Notes: generated by a model not told the origin, from the sequence alone. Positions 8,804-18,383 are shown, numbered from the stretch's first letter. The stretch: DNA of 64,000 nucleotides from Pseudarthrobacter sp. NamB4 (GCF_005796185.1 NZ_VAHM01000006.1:171939-235938), one strand, 5' to 3'. Program-made: numbers and translations.

Positions 8804-10906
8804 ATGGCAACAGAGACAGTTGCAAAACCCCGCACCAGCGCGCGCGTGCACGTCCAAAAGTTCGGGACCTTCCTGTCCGGAATGATCATGCCCAACATCG
8901 GCGCGTTCATCGCCTGGGGCATCATCACAGCCCTCTTCATCGAAAAGGGCTGGCTGCCGGTGCCGGAACTGGGTGGCTTCGGCACCAACGCCGAGGGTGA
9001 AACGAACACCGGCCTCGTGGGGCCGATGATCACCTACCTGCTGCCGCTGCTCATCGGCTACACCGGCGGCAAGATGGTCTACGACGTCCGCGGCGGCGTG
9101 GTTGGCGCCATCGGCACCATGGGCGTGATCGTGGGTGCCGGCATCCCCATGTTCATCGGCGCCATGATCATGGGCCCGCTGGGCGGTTGGACCATGAAGA
9201 AGATCGACTCGATCTGGGACGGCAAGATCCGCCCCGGCTTCGAGATGCTGGTCAACAACTTCTCCGCCGGCATCTGGGGCGCGCTGCTTGCCATGCTTGG
9301 CTTTTACGCCATCGCTCCGGTGGTGCAGGCCTTCAGCACAGGGGCCGGCAATGTGGTGCAGTTCCTCGTTGACAACGGGCTGCTGCCGCTGACCAGCATC
9401 TTCATCGAGCCGGCCAAGGTGCTCTTCCTGAACAACGCCATCAACCACGGCGTGCTCACCCCGCTGGGCGTGCAGCAGTCCCTGGAGCAGGGCAAGTCCA
9501 TCCTCTTCCTGCTCGAGGCCAACCCCGGCCCCGGCCTGGGCATCCTGCTCGCGTACATGTTCTTCGGCCGCGGAGCTGCCAAGGCCTCCGCTCCGGGTGC
9601 CGCCATCATCCACTTCCTCGGCGGCATCCACGAGATCTACTTCCCGTACGTACTGATGCGCCCGCTGCTCATCCTGGCTGCCATCGCCGGCGGGATGACG
9701 GGTGTAGCCACGCTGGCAGTGACCGGTTCGGGCCTGGTGGCCCCGGCCGCCCCTGGTTCCATCTTTGCCGTACTGGCCCAGACCTCCCGGGACAGCTATG
9801 TAGGAGTGATCCTGGCCGTTCTCCTGGCCACCACGGTCTCCTTCCTGGTGGCCTCGGTCATCATGAAGACCACGAAGCACAGTGACGAGACGGACCTCGG
9901 CAACGCCACGGCCCGGATGGAGCAGATGAAGGGCAAGAAGAGCTCTGTGGCCTCCACCCTGACAGGTGCCGGTGCCGCCACGGGCGGCGGGGTGGGTGTC
10001 CTCGCCGGGCCGGTGCGCAACATCGTGTTTGCGTGCGACGCCGGCATGGGCTCCAGCGCCATGGGCGCCTCCGTGCTGCGCAACAAGATCAAGGCGGCCG
10101 GCTTCCCGGACGTGAAGGTCACGAACGCGTCCATCGCCAACCTCCGCGACGACTACGACGTGGTGATCACGCACCAGGACCTGACCGAACGCGCCAAGCC
10201 GGCCACGTCCAGTGCCGTCCACTACTCCGTGGACAACTTCATGAGCAGCCCGCGCTACGACGAAATCGTTGAGCTGGTCCGCGAAAGCAATACCGAAGGC
10301 GGCACCGTGCCGGGCACAGAGCCCGGAGAGGGAACCCCGGGCGGGGCATCCGGGGCAGGAACTGCGGCAGCGGCATCAGCCGGCGCCGGGACCCGGGGCG
10401 CTCACGCTGCTGACGCTCCCGTGGACACTGCGCCCGGCGGCGGAACGGCCACGGCGGCAGCAGGCACCGGCACTTCCGAGGTGCTCGCCCGCGAGAGCGT
10501 GGTGCTGAACGGCGCAGCCACCACCCGCGACGCCGCCATCGACGAAGCCGGCCGGCTGCTGCTTGCCCGCGGCGCGGTGGACGAGGGCTACATCGCTGCC
10601 ATGCACGAGCGCGAGCAGTCCGTGTCCACGTATATGGGCAGCTACCTGGCCATCCCGCACGGCACCAATGCGGCCAAGGACCACATCCGCAAGTCAGCGG
10701 TTTCGGTGATCCGCTACCCGGAGGGCATCGACTGGAACGGAAAGCAGGTCAAGTTCGTGGTGGGCGTCGCCGGCGTCAACAATGAGCACCTGCACATCCT
10801 GTCCTCCATCGCGAAGGTCTTTACGGACAAGCAGCAGGTTGCGCGGCTGGAGGCTGCCACCTCGGTGGACGAAGTCCTGGAACTCTTCGGAAAGGTCAAT
10901 GCATAG
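8804..10906 (+). CDS. mtlA: PTS mannitol transporter, fused EIICBA
   Basis: 700 residues. Domains in order: the membrane EIIC domain (about 1-370; starts '[26 protein letters not shown]', with the EIIC '[13 protein letters not shown]' motif), EIIB with phospho-cysteine in '[14 protein letters not shown]' near residue 410, a low-complexity Ala/Gly/Thr/Pro linker (about 495-560), and EIIA with phospho-histidine in 'YLAIPHGTN' near residue 618. It takes up mannitol and delivers mannitol 1-phosphate. The start ATG is preceded by AGGAAATCTC. It overlaps mtlD by one base (TAGTG), so the two are translated from one transcript. The linker is unusually long and repetitive. Confidence 0.96.
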   Translation: MATETVAKPRTSARVHVQKFGTFLSGMIMPNIGAFIAWGIITALFIEKGWLPVPELGGFGTNAEGETNTGLVGPMITYLLPLLIGYTGGKMVYDVRGGVVGAIGTMGVIVGAGIPMFIGAMIMGPLGGWTMKKIDSIWDGKIRPGFEMLVNNFSAGIWGALLAMLGFYAIAPVVQAFSTGAGNVVQFLVDNGLLPLTSIFIEPAKVLFLNNAINHGVLTPLGVQQSLEQGKSILFLLEANPGPGLGILLAYMFFGRGAAKASAPGAAIIHFLGGIHEIYFPYVLMRPLLILAAIAGGMTGVATLAVTGSGLVAPAAPGSIFAVLAQTSRDSYVGVILAVLLATTVSFLVASVIMKTTKHSDETDLGNATARMEQMKGKKSSVASTLTGAGAATGGGVGVLAGPVRNIVFACDAGMGSSAMGASVLRNKIKAAGFPDVKVTNASIANLRDDYDVVITHQDLTERAKPATSSAVHYSVDNFMSSPRYDEIVELVRESNTEGGTVPGTEPGEGTPGGASGAGTAAAASAGAGTRGAHAADAPVDTAPGGGTATAAAGTGTSEVLARESVVLNGAATTRDAAIDEAGRLLLARGAVDEGYIAAMHEREQSVSTYMGSYLAIPHGTNAAKDHIRKSAVSVIRYPEGIDWNGKQVKFVVGVAGVNNEHLHILSSIAKVFTDKQQVARLEAATSVDEVLELFGKVNA

Positions 10907-12069
10907 TGAAGGCTGTACATTTTGGGGCCGGCAACATCGGCCGGGGTTTCGTGGGCCTGCTCCTGCACGATGCCGGATATGAGGTGGTGTTCGCCGACGT
11001 CGCCGAGGAGCTGATCGCACAGTTGGCCGCAGCGGACAGCTACCGCGTCCACGAGGTAGGTGAGGAGGCAACGGAACGGCTGGTGGGCAACTTTCGGGCC
11101 TTGAACTCCAACACCCAGGAAGCCGAACTCATTGCGGAAATCGCGACGGCGGACATCGTCACCACCGCCGTGGGCCCGCACATCCTCAAGTTCGTGGCTC
11201 CGGTGATCGCCAAGGGCATCATTGCGCGGGAACCGGGGCTGGCACCCCTGCAGGTCATGGCCTGCGAAAATGCGATCAATGCCACCGACATCCTGGCCAA
11301 GGAGGTGGCAGCCCAGCCGGGGGCCGCCGCCGGTGAGCTGGACGGCAAAGTGGTGTTCGCCAACACGGCGGTGGACCGGATTGTCCCTAACCAGGAACCG
11401 GGGCAGGGGCTGGACGTTACGGTGGAGACGTTTTATGAGTGGGTCATCGACCGGACCGCCTTTGCCGGTGCGGCCCCCGCCATCCCCGGTGCCACCTTCG
11501 TGGACGACCTTTCGCCGTACATTGAGCGGAAGCTGTTCACGGTGAACACCGGCCATGCCTCCGCCGCCTACTTCGGGTACGAGGCCGGCCTGGAAAAGAT
11601 TCCGGATGCCATGGCTGACCAGGACGTTGCCGAGGACGTCCGGGCGGTATTGGAGGAGACCAAGCAGCTCCTGGTGGCCAAGCACGGATTCAGCAACGAC
11701 GAGCAGGAAGCTTACGTCCAGAAGATCCTTGCCCGGTTTTCCAACCCGCACCTGCCGGATACCGTCAACCGCGTGGGGCGGGCTCCGCTGCGGAAGCTGA
11801 GCCGGCACGAGCGTTTCATCGGCCCCGCGGCGGAGCTCGCCGAGCGCGGCGTGGTGCCGGAGGCCCTCCTGGGCGCAATCGCCGCGGCCCTGCGTTTCGA
11901 CGATCCGGCAGATGCCGAAGCAACGGAGCTGGCCTCCATCCTGGCTGCCAGCAGCCCGGCAGAGGCCACGGCCCGGATCACTGGACTGGAGGAGGGCCAT
12001 CCGCTGTTCAACGCCGTGGCCACACTTGTGGAGGAGCGTCAGGCGGAGGTGGCACGCACCCCCGTCTGA
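10906..12069 (+). CDS. mtlD: Mannitol-1-phosphate 5-dehydrogenase
   Basis: 387 residues from a GTG whose G is the last base of the mtlA stop codon. It oxidises mannitol 1-phosphate to fructose 6-phosphate with NAD, feeding PTS-imported mannitol into glycolysis. The N-terminal dinucleotide-binding motif is '[14 protein letters not shown]', and the family's '[12 protein letters not shown]' and '[20 protein letters not shown]' segments are present. Length matches MtlD of other bacteria. It closes the mannitol operon and is followed by a repeat array and a T-tailed terminator. Confidence 0.96.
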   Translation: MKAVHFGAGNIGRGFVGLLLHDAGYEVVFADVAEELIAQLAAADSYRVHEVGEEATERLVGNFRALNSNTQEAELIAEIATADIVTTAVGPHILKFVAPVIAKGIIAREPGLAPLQVMACENAINATDILAKEVAAQPGAAAGELDGKVVFANTAVDRIVPNQEPGQGLDVTVETFYEWVIDRTAFAGAAPAIPGATFVDDLSPYIERKLFTVNTGHASAAYFGYEAGLEKIPDAMADQDVAEDVRAVLEETKQLLVAKHGFSNDEQEAYVQKILARFSNPHLPDTVNRVGRAPLRKLSRHERFIGPAAELAERGVVPEALLGAIAAALRFDDPADAEATELASILAASSPAEATARITGLEEGHPLFNAVATLVEERQAEVARTPV

Positions 12070-12081
12070 TCGGCCGGGAGC

Positions 12082-12160
12082 GACGCTCTCTCACTTCCTG
12101 CGGCTTTCACGGCAACTCTCTCGCAGTTCACGCGGCCTTTACGCCAACGCTCCTGCAATC
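12082..12160 (+). repeat. 32-base tandem repeat units after mtlD
   Basis: Units start at 12082, 12114 and 12146, exactly 32 bases apart and in the same sense as mtlD. The first has the intact GACGCTCTCTCAC core; the second reads AACTCTCTCGCAG and the third AACGCTCCTGCAA. The array starts 12 bases after the stop codon and the third unit runs into the terminator. Confidence 0.7.
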
Positions 12161-12194
12161 ACGACGCCGGCACTGACCCGAGTGCCGGCGTCGT
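12161..12194 (+). terminator. Terminator of the mannitol operon
   Basis: A perfect 14-base-pair stem (12161-12174 with 12181-12194), a six-base loop and a following CCTTTTG tail make this a canonical intrinsic terminator for mtlA-mtlD. Confidence 0.9.
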
Positions 12195-12241
12195 CCTTTT
12201 GTAATGTCCGCCACTTAGGGCACAGATGGAGCCTTCCCGTT

Positions 12242-12269
12242 TTGAAGTTAGCCTTCCCTTACTTATAGG
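12242..12269 (+). promoter_or_regulatory. Promoter and DtxR-type iron box of the first siderophore operon
   Basis: TTGAAG (12242-12247) and TATAGG (12264-12269) are spaced by 16 bases. The 19 bases at 12243-12261 match the DtxR/IdeR box (TTAGGTTAGCCTAACCTAA) at 14 positions by my count, with the core GTTAGCCT intact. The box covers the -35 and spacer, where repressor binding with iron would block transcription. The match was judged by eye. Confidence 0.6.
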
Positions 12270-12323
12270 CTCTGGGCTATTAGGCAACGAAGTTGTGATG
12301 TATTAGCCGACTGGAGTAATAAC

Positions 12324-13274
12324 GTGAAGAGAAAGCTTTCGAGCTACCTGGGGGCACTGGCTGCGGGAGCAGCGCTTTTAACCGTGACGGCGTGCGGAGG
12401 AGGCGCGACGGCAACGACTGCCGCCGACGAAGCCAGAACCATCGCCGTGGAGCACGCGCAAGGCACCACCGGGAACATCCCGGTCAATCCGGAAAAGGTT
12501 TACACCTTTGACCTTGGCGTTTTGGACACCCTGGACGCTTTGGGCGTTGAGCCTGCCGGCGTTCCGGAAGCCGCATACCCGGAGGCCCTCAGCAAGTACG
12601 GCAACGACAAGTACGCCAAGATCGGGTCCCTGAAGGAGCCGGACTTCGAAGCCGTCAGCGCCGGCGACCCCGACCTCATCATCATTTCGGGCCGCACCGC
12701 CGGAGCCTACGAGGAGCTGAGCAAGATCGCCCCCACCATCGACCTGTCCATCGACGCGGCCAGCCCGATGGAAAGCTTCAAGTCCCAGACTGAAAAGCTT
12801 GGCACCATCTTCGACAAGTCGGCGGAGGTGGAAGAAAAGCTCGCTGCTGTTGACGCCACAGTCAACGAGACCAAGGCCAAGGCGGCCGGCGCCGGCAAGG
12901 GCCTGATCGTCCTGACCTCGGGCGGCGAACTGACCGCATACGGCGCCGGCTCACGGTTCGGAATCATCCACGACGTCCTGGGCGTCCCCACTGCGGCAGA
13001 CGTCGAGGTGGAGGGCAGCCACGGTGAAGCGATCTCCTTCGAATACATCAAGCAGGCCAACCCGGACATCCTCTACGTGATCAACCGTGACACCGCAGTC
13101 GGCACCGAAGGCTCCGCTGCAAACCCCATCCTGGACAACGAGCTGGTCCAGTCCACCAGCGCCGCTAAGAACAACAAGGTGATCAACCTTGACCCCGCCG
13201 GCTGGTACATCGTGGGCTACGGACTCAACAACGTCCAGGCAATGCTGGACGCCGTCGCCGCCTCCGTGGCCTAA
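12324..13274 (+). CDS. Siderophore ABC transporter substrate-binding lipoprotein (YclQ/FatB-like)
   Basis: 316 residues from a GTG. A lipoprotein signal peptide ends at 'LLTVTAC' (cysteine near residue 24). The mature protein begins 'TIAVEHAQGTTGNIPVNPEKV' and continues 'VYTFDLGVLDTLDALGV', the pattern of the YclQ/FatB/CeuE group that binds ferric catecholate siderophores such as petrobactin-type compounds. It is anchored outside the membrane and hands ligand to the two permeases that follow. It is first in a four-gene operon and has an iron box upstream. The exact siderophore is not determinable from sequence alone. Confidence 0.92.
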   Translation: MKRKLSSYLGALAAGAALLTVTACGGGATATTAADEARTIAVEHAQGTTGNIPVNPEKVYTFDLGVLDTLDALGVEPAGVPEAAYPEALSKYGNDKYAKIGSLKEPDFEAVSAGDPDLIIISGRTAGAYEELSKIAPTIDLSIDAASPMESFKSQTEKLGTIFDKSAEVEEKLAAVDATVNETKAKAAGAGKGLIVLTSGGELTAYGAGSRFGIIHDVLGVPTAADVEVEGSHGEAISFEYIKQANPDILYVINRDTAVGTEGSAANPILDNELVQSTSAAKNNKVINLDPAGWYIVGYGLNNVQAMLDAVAASVA

Positions 13275-13296
13275 CCGCACCCACGGTCCCACCACC

Positions 13297-14304
13297 ATGA
13301 CCGCCACCGCCGTGCGCCCGCTTGCGCCGGCAACCCTCAGCCAGGCCCGCCACAGTGCAGGCCTGACTGCGGCCGCAGTGGCCGTTCTTGTCCTTGCCGC
13401 CGGCAGCATGTTCGTCGGTGTCAGCGACGTGTCGCTGCCCGCGCTGCTGGCACGGGACCAAGCCACCGTGGAGGTCTTCTGGATCTCCCGGGTACCCAGG
13501 ACGCTCGCGGTGCTCCTGGCCGGGATGGCGGTGGCTGTTGCCGGCCTGATCATGCAGCTGATGGCCCGGAACCGCTTCGTGGAGCCATCCACGGTGGGAA
13601 CTGTCGAATCCGCCACCCTCGGCATCCTGGCGGTCACCGTCTTCGCCCCGCAGGCACCGGTGCTGGTCAAGATGCTGACAGCGAGTGTCTTCGCCCTGCT
13701 GGGAACGGCGCTCTTCCTGGCCATCCTGCGCCGGTTGCCCGCCCGCAACACCCTGCTCATCCCGCTGGTGGGCATCATGCTGGGCGGCATCATCGCCGCC
13801 GTCACCACGTTTTTCGCCTACCGGTTCGACCTGCTGCAGACCCTCAGCAACTGGATGATCGGCGACTTTTCCGGCGTCCTCCGGGGCCGGTACGAGCTTC
13901 TGTGGATTGTTGCAGCCCTGATGCTGGTGGGCCTGCTGGCCGCTGACCGGTTCACGGTGGCGGGCATGGGCCAGGACTTCACCACCAACCTGGGACTGAA
14001 CTACGCCCGGACAATGCGCCTGGGACTGGTCATCGTCTCCCTGATCTCTGCCGTGGTGGTCACCACCGTGGGCGCCGTGCCGTTCCTGGGGCTGGTGGTG
14101 CCCAACATCGTGTCCCTCATCTTCGGCGACAACCTCCGCCGCGCCGTGCCCTGGACCGCCGTTTTCGGAGCCGCGTTCGTGCTGGTCTGCGACATCATCG
14201 GCCGCACCATCCGCTACCCCTATGAAGTCCCCGTGGGAATGGTGATGTCCGTGCTGGGCGCCATCCTCTTCCTCGTCCTGATCCTGAGGAAGCGCAATGC
14301 CTGA
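13297..14304 (+). CDS. Siderophore ABC transporter permease (FecCD family), first
   Basis: 335 residues from ATG 13297, 22 bases after the binding-protein stop. About nine hydrophobic segments are seen. FecCD signatures include 'VSRVPRTLAVLLAGMAVAVAGLIMQLMARNRFVEPSTVGT'-like organisation split over residues 60-100 and 'VGAVPFLGLVVPNIVSLIFG' near residue 265. It corresponds to the YclN/FatD type of permease, the proper partner of a YclQ-like binding protein. The frame is open upstream of the chosen ATG but would overlap the binding protein. The next gene starts 8 bases before its stop, so translation is coupled. Confidence 0.9.
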   Translation: MTATAVRPLAPATLSQARHSAGLTAAAVAVLVLAAGSMFVGVSDVSLPALLARDQATVEVFWISRVPRTLAVLLAGMAVAVAGLIMQLMARNRFVEPSTVGTVESATLGILAVTVFAPQAPVLVKMLTASVFALLGTALFLAILRRLPARNTLLIPLVGIMLGGIIAAVTTFFAYRFDLLQTLSNWMIGDFSGVLRGRYELLWIVAALMLVGLLAADRFTVAGMGQDFTTNLGLNYARTMRLGLVIVSLISAVVVTTVGAVPFLGLVVPNIVSLIFGDNLRRAVPWTAVFGAAFVLVCDIIGRTIRYPYEVPVGMVMSVLGAILFLVLILRKRNA

Positions 14305-15325
14305 AGTGCTCGCCGCGAAACCGCGCCCGCCTAAAGCCCGCCCCAGCGGTATACCCCTGTGCACCCGCGTCAGCAAAGCCTCGCCGCGCCTTGTGCTTGG
14401 CATCCTGCTTTCGGTGGCTGCCGCCGTCGTCTGCCTCTTCCTGTTCTACGAACTCAAGGGCAACGTGGGGTACATCCTGCCGCGCCGCGCCACCAAAGTG
14501 GCGGCGATGCTGCTGGTAGCCGTGGCCGTGGGGGTGTCCACACTGCTGTTCCAGACGGTCACGGCCAACCGCATCCTCACGCCGTCCATCATGGGCTTCG
14601 ACTCGCTCTACATCCTGGTGCAGACGGTCCTGGCGTTTACCCTGGGGGCCACCTCGGTGGTGGCCGCCCCGCCCACGCTGCAGTTCGCCGTCGAAGTGGT
14701 ACTGATGGTGGCGTTCAGCGCGCTGCTCTACCGCTGGATGTTCACCGGGGCGGCCCGTTCCCTGCATCTGTTGCTGCTGGTGGGCGTCGTCCTGGGCAGC
14801 CTGTTCCGCGGGCTGTCATCCCTGCTGCAGCGCCTCATGGAACCCAGTGAATTCATCATTCTTCAGGACCTGTTCTTTGCCAGCTTCAACAATGTGGACC
14901 CGGCGCTGCTGGGGGTGGCCGCCGTCATCATCGCCGTTGTCTGTGCAGCGGTGTGGCGGGCGCGGCACACCCTTGATGTCCTGGCGCTGGGACGCGAGGT
15001 GGCCATTAACGTGGGTGTGGACCACCGGAAAGTGGTGATGCGCGTGCTGCTGGCGTGTTCACTGCTGGTGGCCGTGTCCACCGCGCTGGTGGGACCGGTG
15101 ACGTTTTTCGGGCTGCTGGTGGTGAGCCTGGGCTACCAGCTGTGCCGAGGATTCAGCCATGCCTGGCTGCTGCCCATGGTTGTGCTGATCGGTGCCATCG
15201 CCCTGGTGGGCGGCCAGTTGGTGCTTGAGCAGGTCTTCGGCTTCGGCACGGCCCTCAGCGTGGTCATCGAATTCACCGGGGGCATCCTCTTCCTCTACCT
15301 CCTGCTGAAAGGCTCCCTGAAATGA
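14297..15325 (+). CDS. Siderophore ABC transporter permease (FecCD family), second
   Basis: 342 residues; overlaps the previous permease by 8 bases and the ATPase gene by 4. It is hydrophobic throughout with about nine membrane segments. The 'VSTLLFQTVTANRILTPSIMG' segment near residue 80 is the equivalent of the family's ligand-channel helix, and 'LVGPVTFFGLLVVSLGYQLC' near residue 260 the equivalent of the coupling region. It matches the YclO/FatC half of the heterodimeric channel. Nothing abnormal is seen. Confidence 0.9.
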   Translation: MPEVLAAKPRPPKARPSGIPLCTRVSKASPRLVLGILLSVAAAVVCLFLFYELKGNVGYILPRRATKVAAMLLVAVAVGVSTLLFQTVTANRILTPSIMGFDSLYILVQTVLAFTLGATSVVAAPPTLQFAVEVVLMVAFSALLYRWMFTGAARSLHLLLLVGVVLGSLFRGLSSLLQRLMEPSEFIILQDLFFASFNNVDPALLGVAAVIIAVVCAAVWRARHTLDVLALGREVAINVGVDHRKVVMRVLLACSLLVAVSTALVGPVTFFGLLVVSLGYQLCRGFSHAWLLPMVVLIGAIALVGGQLVLEQVFGFGTALSVVIEFTGGILFLYLLLKGSLK

Positions 15326-16083
15326 CCATCGCGGTCCGCAACGTCTCCAAGAGCTACGGCGGCCAGGCCGTCCTCGACGACGTCAGTTGCGTCATCCCGC
15401 AGGGCGGCATCACCTCGATCATCGGGCCCAACGGGGCAGGGAAGTCCACGCTGCTTTCGCTGATCAGCAGGCTGCAGCCCCTGGAGTCGGGGGAGGTGTC
15501 GGTGGCCGGGCTGGATGTCGCCTCCACGGACAGCCGCGAACTGGCCAGGACCATGGCCATCCTGCGGCAGGAAAACCACCTGACCATGCGGCTGAGTGTG
15601 CGGGACCTGGTGGCCTTCGGCCGTTTTCCCCACTCCGGCGGGTGGCCCACGGTGGAGGATCTCGCCAAGGTGGAGGAAGCCATCGCCCACCTGGACCTGA
15701 CGCCCCTGGCGGACAAGTTCGTTGATGAGCTCTCCGGCGGGCAGCGCCAGCGGGCCTTCATCGCCATGGTGCTGGCTCAGGACACGCAGTACCTGCTCCT
15801 CGACGAGCCGCTGAACAACCTGGACATGAAGCACTCGGTGGAAATGATGCGGCTCCTGCGCCGGCTGGCCGACGAGCTGGGCAAGACCATCGTCCTGGTG
15901 GTCCACGACATCAACTTTGCGTCCTGCTACTCGGACACCATACTCGCCATGAAGGACGGCCGGCTGGTCCACCAGGGCAGCCCGCGGCAGATCATGCGGC
16001 AGGCCATGCTGCGGGATGTCTACGACATCGACATCCGGATCGAGGACATTGATGGCAACCGGATCGGCGTCTACTTCGCCTGA
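15322..16083 (+). CDS. Siderophore ABC transporter ATP-binding protein
   Basis: 253 residues. Walker A 'GPNGAGKST' (about residues 36-44), ABC signature 'LSGGQRQRAFIAMVLAQ' (near 137), Walker B 'YLLLDEPLNNLD' (near 158) and the switch histidine 'VVHDINFA' are all intact. It powers the preceding permease pair (YclP type). The start ATG overlaps the permease stop as ATGA. It is the last gene of the first iron-uptake operon and is followed by a repeat unit and a two-way terminator. Confidence 0.95.
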   Translation: MTIAVRNVSKSYGGQAVLDDVSCVIPQGGITSIIGPNGAGKSTLLSLISRLQPLESGEVSVAGLDVASTDSRELARTMAILRQENHLTMRLSVRDLVAFGRFPHSGGWPTVEDLAKVEEAIAHLDLTPLADKFVDELSGGQRQRAFIAMVLAQDTQYLLLDEPLNNLDMKHSVEMMRLLRRLADELGKTIVLVVHDINFASCYSDTILAMKDGRLVHQGSPRQIMRQAMLRDVYDIDIRIEDIDGNRIGVYFA

Positions 16084-16089
16084 CCCGCG

Positions 16090-16121
16090 GACGCTCTGTC
16101 ACCTTTGGTGACTCCGGCGTC
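16090..16121 (+). repeat. Single 32-base repeat unit after the siderophore ATPase gene
   Basis: GACGCTCTGTCAC begins 6 bases after the stop codon, same sense as the gene. A possible second unit at 16122 keeps only GACG and the later TCA. It belongs to the family seen at 1066, 12082, 16191 and 60050. Confidence 0.55.
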
Positions 16122-16155
16122 GACGGCGGGTCAAGTCGACGGCTGGTTGACAGGT

Positions 16156-16191
16156 AAACCCTCCCTCACGGGAACATCTGAGGGAGGGTTT
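16156..16191. terminator. Bidirectional terminator between convergent genes
   Basis: A 13-base-pair perfect stem (AAACCCTCCCTCA at 16156-16168 with its complement at 16179-16191) has a 10-base loop. The A-run on one side and T-run on the other serve both converging transcripts (siderophore operon and sugar porter). Confidence 0.85.
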
Positions 16192-16222
16192 GCCCTGAAG
16201 CGGCGTTAAGTGAGGGAGCGTC
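16191..16222 (-). repeat. 32-base repeat unit directly after the sugar porter stop
   Basis: On the minus strand GACGCTCCCTCACTTAACGC begins at 16222, the base next to the stop codon of the sugar porter (16223-16225). It is oriented with that gene and shares the TTAACGC continuation with the unit at 1066. Confidence 0.6.
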
Positions 16223-17662
16223 CTAGGCCTTGGCTGAGCCCTTTGCCACGAACAGCGTCTCCGCCTGCTCCAGGGACATTCCGTTGGTCTCCGGCACCCT
16301 GAACATGACGAAGATGAAGGACGCCGCCGCGAAGAGCGCATACATGGCGTAGGTCAGCGGCAGCGAGCCGGCCGCCATCACCGGGAAGCTGAGCGTGATC
16401 ACGAAGTTCGCCACCCACTGGGCGGCCGCCGCAAGGCCCAACGCCCGGGCACGGATCCGGGATGGGAAGATCTCACCCAGCAGAACCCACACCAGCGGCC
16501 CCCAGGAAGCACCGAAGCTGACCACGAACACGTTGGCCGCCACCAGTGCCACCGGGCCCCAGATGCCCGGCAGGGAAATCTCGGAGCCGGTCCCCACAGC
16601 GGAGGAAAACGCCAGGGCCATGGCACCCAGGGACACCGCCATGCCCACGGAACCGGCCAGCAGGATGGGGCGGCGCCCGATGCGGTCCACCAGGGCGATG
16701 GCCACCAGGGTCACCAGGATGTTGGTGACGGAGGTGGCAACGGAGATGGTGAGTGAGTCCTTCTCCTGGAAGCCAACGGCCTTCCACAGGGTGGTGGAGT
16801 AGTAGAAGATCACGTTGATGCCCACGAACTGCTGCAGGACGGAGAGGATGATGCCCACCCAGACCACTGCCTGCAGGCCGAAGGTCTTGCCGCGCAGGGA
16901 CCCCTTCTGGCCGGCCAGTTTGTCTTCCTCGATGGCGTCCCGGATTTCGCGGATGTGCCGCTCGGTTTCCTCCGCGGGGACGATCGAATCGAAGACCTTC
17001 CGGGCTTCGTCTTCCTTGCCAAGGAACACCAGGAAGCGCGGGGACTCGGGAAGGGTGAAGGCGATCCAGCCGTAAACCACGGCGGGCAGGGCTGCGGCCA
17101 GGAACATCCAGCGCCAGGCCTCGATCCCGAGCCAGTACGCCTGATCGGCGCCGCCGGCGCTGGTGGCCAGCAGCGCATCGGACAGCAATGCGGCGAAGAT
17201 GCCGGTAGTGATGGCCAGCTGCTGCAGCGACGCCAGCCGGCCACGGACCTGGCGCGGGGAGATTTCCGAGATGTAGGCAGGGGCGATGACCGAGGCGAGG
17301 CCGATGCCCAGTCCTCCCACCACGCGCCAGAAGATCAGGTCCCACACGCTTAAGGCGAAGCCGGTGCCCAGGGCGCTGACCAGGAACAGCACGGCGCCCA
17401 GCTTCATGGCAGGGATGCGCCCGTAGTGGTCTGCCACCTTCCCGGCCAGGTAGGCGCCGGCTGCGCAACCCAGCAGGGCGACGGCCACGGCAAAGCCGGT
17501 CACGGCTTCGGACAGCGCGAACTCGTCCTTCATCGCATCCACGGCTCCGTTGACCACGGACGAATCGAAGCCGAAGAGGAATCCGCCCACCGCCCCTGCG
17601 AGCGCCAGCCAGATCACCCGCCGCGGCACCTGGGTGGTTGTCTGCTCCTGGGCAGTGGGCAT
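16223..17662 (-). CDS. Sugar porter family MFS transporter
   Basis: 479 residues from ATG 17662, preceded by GGGAGAACC; an upstream extension to 17740 is basic and unlike the family. Twelve membrane helices are predicted. Sugar porter signatures are present: 'GFLFGFDSSVVNGAV' in helix 1, 'DHYGRIPAM' in loop 2-3, 'SEISPRQVRGRLASLQQLAITTG' after helix 4, 'PESPRFLVFLGKEDEA' after helix 6 and 'VPETNGMSLEQAE' at the C-terminus. It is probably a proton-coupled hexose or pentose uptake system in the cytoplasmic membrane; the sugar is not known. The gene stands alone, with a terminator-repeat combination at its 3' end. Confidence 0.93.
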   Translation of the reverse strand: MPTAQEQTTTQVPRRVIWLALAGAVGGFLFGFDSSVVNGAVDAMKDEFALSEAVTGFAVAVALLGCAAGAYLAGKVADHYGRIPAMKLGAVLFLVSALGTGFALSVWDLIFWRVVGGLGIGLASVIAPAYISEISPRQVRGRLASLQQLAITTGIFAALLSDALLATSAGGADQAYWLGIEAWRWMFLAAALPAVVYGWIAFTLPESPRFLVFLGKEDEARKVFDSIVPAEETERHIREIRDAIEEDKLAGQKGSLRGKTFGLQAVVWVGIILSVLQQFVGINVIFYYSTTLWKAVGFQEKDSLTISVATSVTNILVTLVAIALVDRIGRRPILLAGSVGMAVSLGAMALAFSSAVGTGSEISLPGIWGPVALVAANVFVVSFGASWGPLVWVLLGEIFPSRIRARALGLAAAAQWVANFVITLSFPVMAAGSLPLTYAMYALFAAASFIFVMFRVPETNGMSLEQAETLFVAKGSAKA

Positions 17663-17836
17663 GGTTCTCCCTTGGTCTGGGTTTGGGTGGATGCGGTGCG
17701 GACGTCGTCGGCTGCGGAACCGGCCCCCAGGCCGGCGCACACGCGCCTAACAGTGTTCCACGCCACCGCGCCGTGTTCCAGTTGAGACGCGCGGCCAGCC
17801 CGCCATTGCCGGGGAGAGAGAGGATGCGGAAGAGCC

Positions 17837-17864
17837 GACGACGGCGGGACGTGCCGCCGTCGTC
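17837..17864 (-). terminator. Terminator after the RraA-like gene
   Basis: GACGACGGCGG (17837-17847) pairs exactly with 17854-17864 around a 6-base loop, 22 bases beyond the stop codon of the RraA-like gene. Confidence 0.75.
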
Positions 17865-17885
17865 CTCGCCCAGGAGACTTCCGGA

Positions 17886-18383
17886 TCAACGCTCCACGAG
17901 GATCCCGTCCGGGTCGCACCAGATCATGGCTCCGTTCCTGATGGTCACGCCGTCGATCTCCACATCCACGTCCACCTCGCCCGCGCCTGCCTTGGCACTT
18001 TTGCGCGGATTGCTGCCCAGTGCCTTGACGCCCAGATCCAGCCCGGCAATGGCTTCACGGTCGCGGATGGCGCCATTAATCACGACGCCGGACCAGCCGT
18101 TCGCCACCGCGCTTTCGGCGATCATGTCCCCCATGAGGGCAGTTCCCAGGGAACCGCCGCCATCCACCACCAGCACGTCGCCGTTTCCAGGCGTCGCCAG
18201 CGTGGACTTCACCAGGGCGTTGTCCTGGAAGCAGCGGATGGTCCTGGCCTTCCCGCTGAAGTGCGAGCGCCCGCCGAGGGATTGGAACTGCAGGGACACG
18301 GAGGCCAGTTCGTCGCCCCGCTCGTCGTAAAGGTCGGCAGTGCTGACGGCGGTGCCCTCCGTTGGCGTGGACGCTGCGCTCAT
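17886..18383 (-). CDS. rraA: RraA-like protein (ribonuclease E activity regulator / HMG aldolase fold)
   Basis: 165 residues, the normal RraA length. The family core is visible: 'STADLYDERGDE' at residues 14-25, 'LVVDGGGSLGTALMGDMIAESA' at about 70-91, and 'GVVINGAIRDREAI' at about 97-110 with the conserved arginine and aspartate. In E. coli RraA binds and inhibits RNase E; the same fold includes 4-hydroxy-4-methyl-2-oxoglutarate aldolases with a metal-binding RD pair, which this sequence retains. The two roles cannot be separated from sequence alone. ATG 18383 is preceded by AAGGAGAACC. Confidence 0.88.
   Translation of the reverse strand: MSAASTPTEGTAVSTADLYDERGDELASVSLQFQSLGGRSHFSGKARTIRCFQDNALVKSTLATPGNGDVLVVDGGGSLGTALMGDMIAESAVANGWSGVVINGAIRDREAIAGLDLGVKALGSNPRKSAKAGAGEVDVDVEIDGVTIRNGAMIWCDPDGILVER

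Noticed and set aside
8792..10222. Long open frame of about 476 codons antisense to mtlA
   Set aside because: A mirror effect of high GC third positions in mtlA; composition is Gly/His/Arg-rich without family signs. Similar mirrors were rejected opposite the amino acid permease (31184-32584), aspartase/asparaginase (32643-33554, 33669-34901), siderophore permease (13225-14403) and the sulfite-oxidase-like gene (40460-41419).
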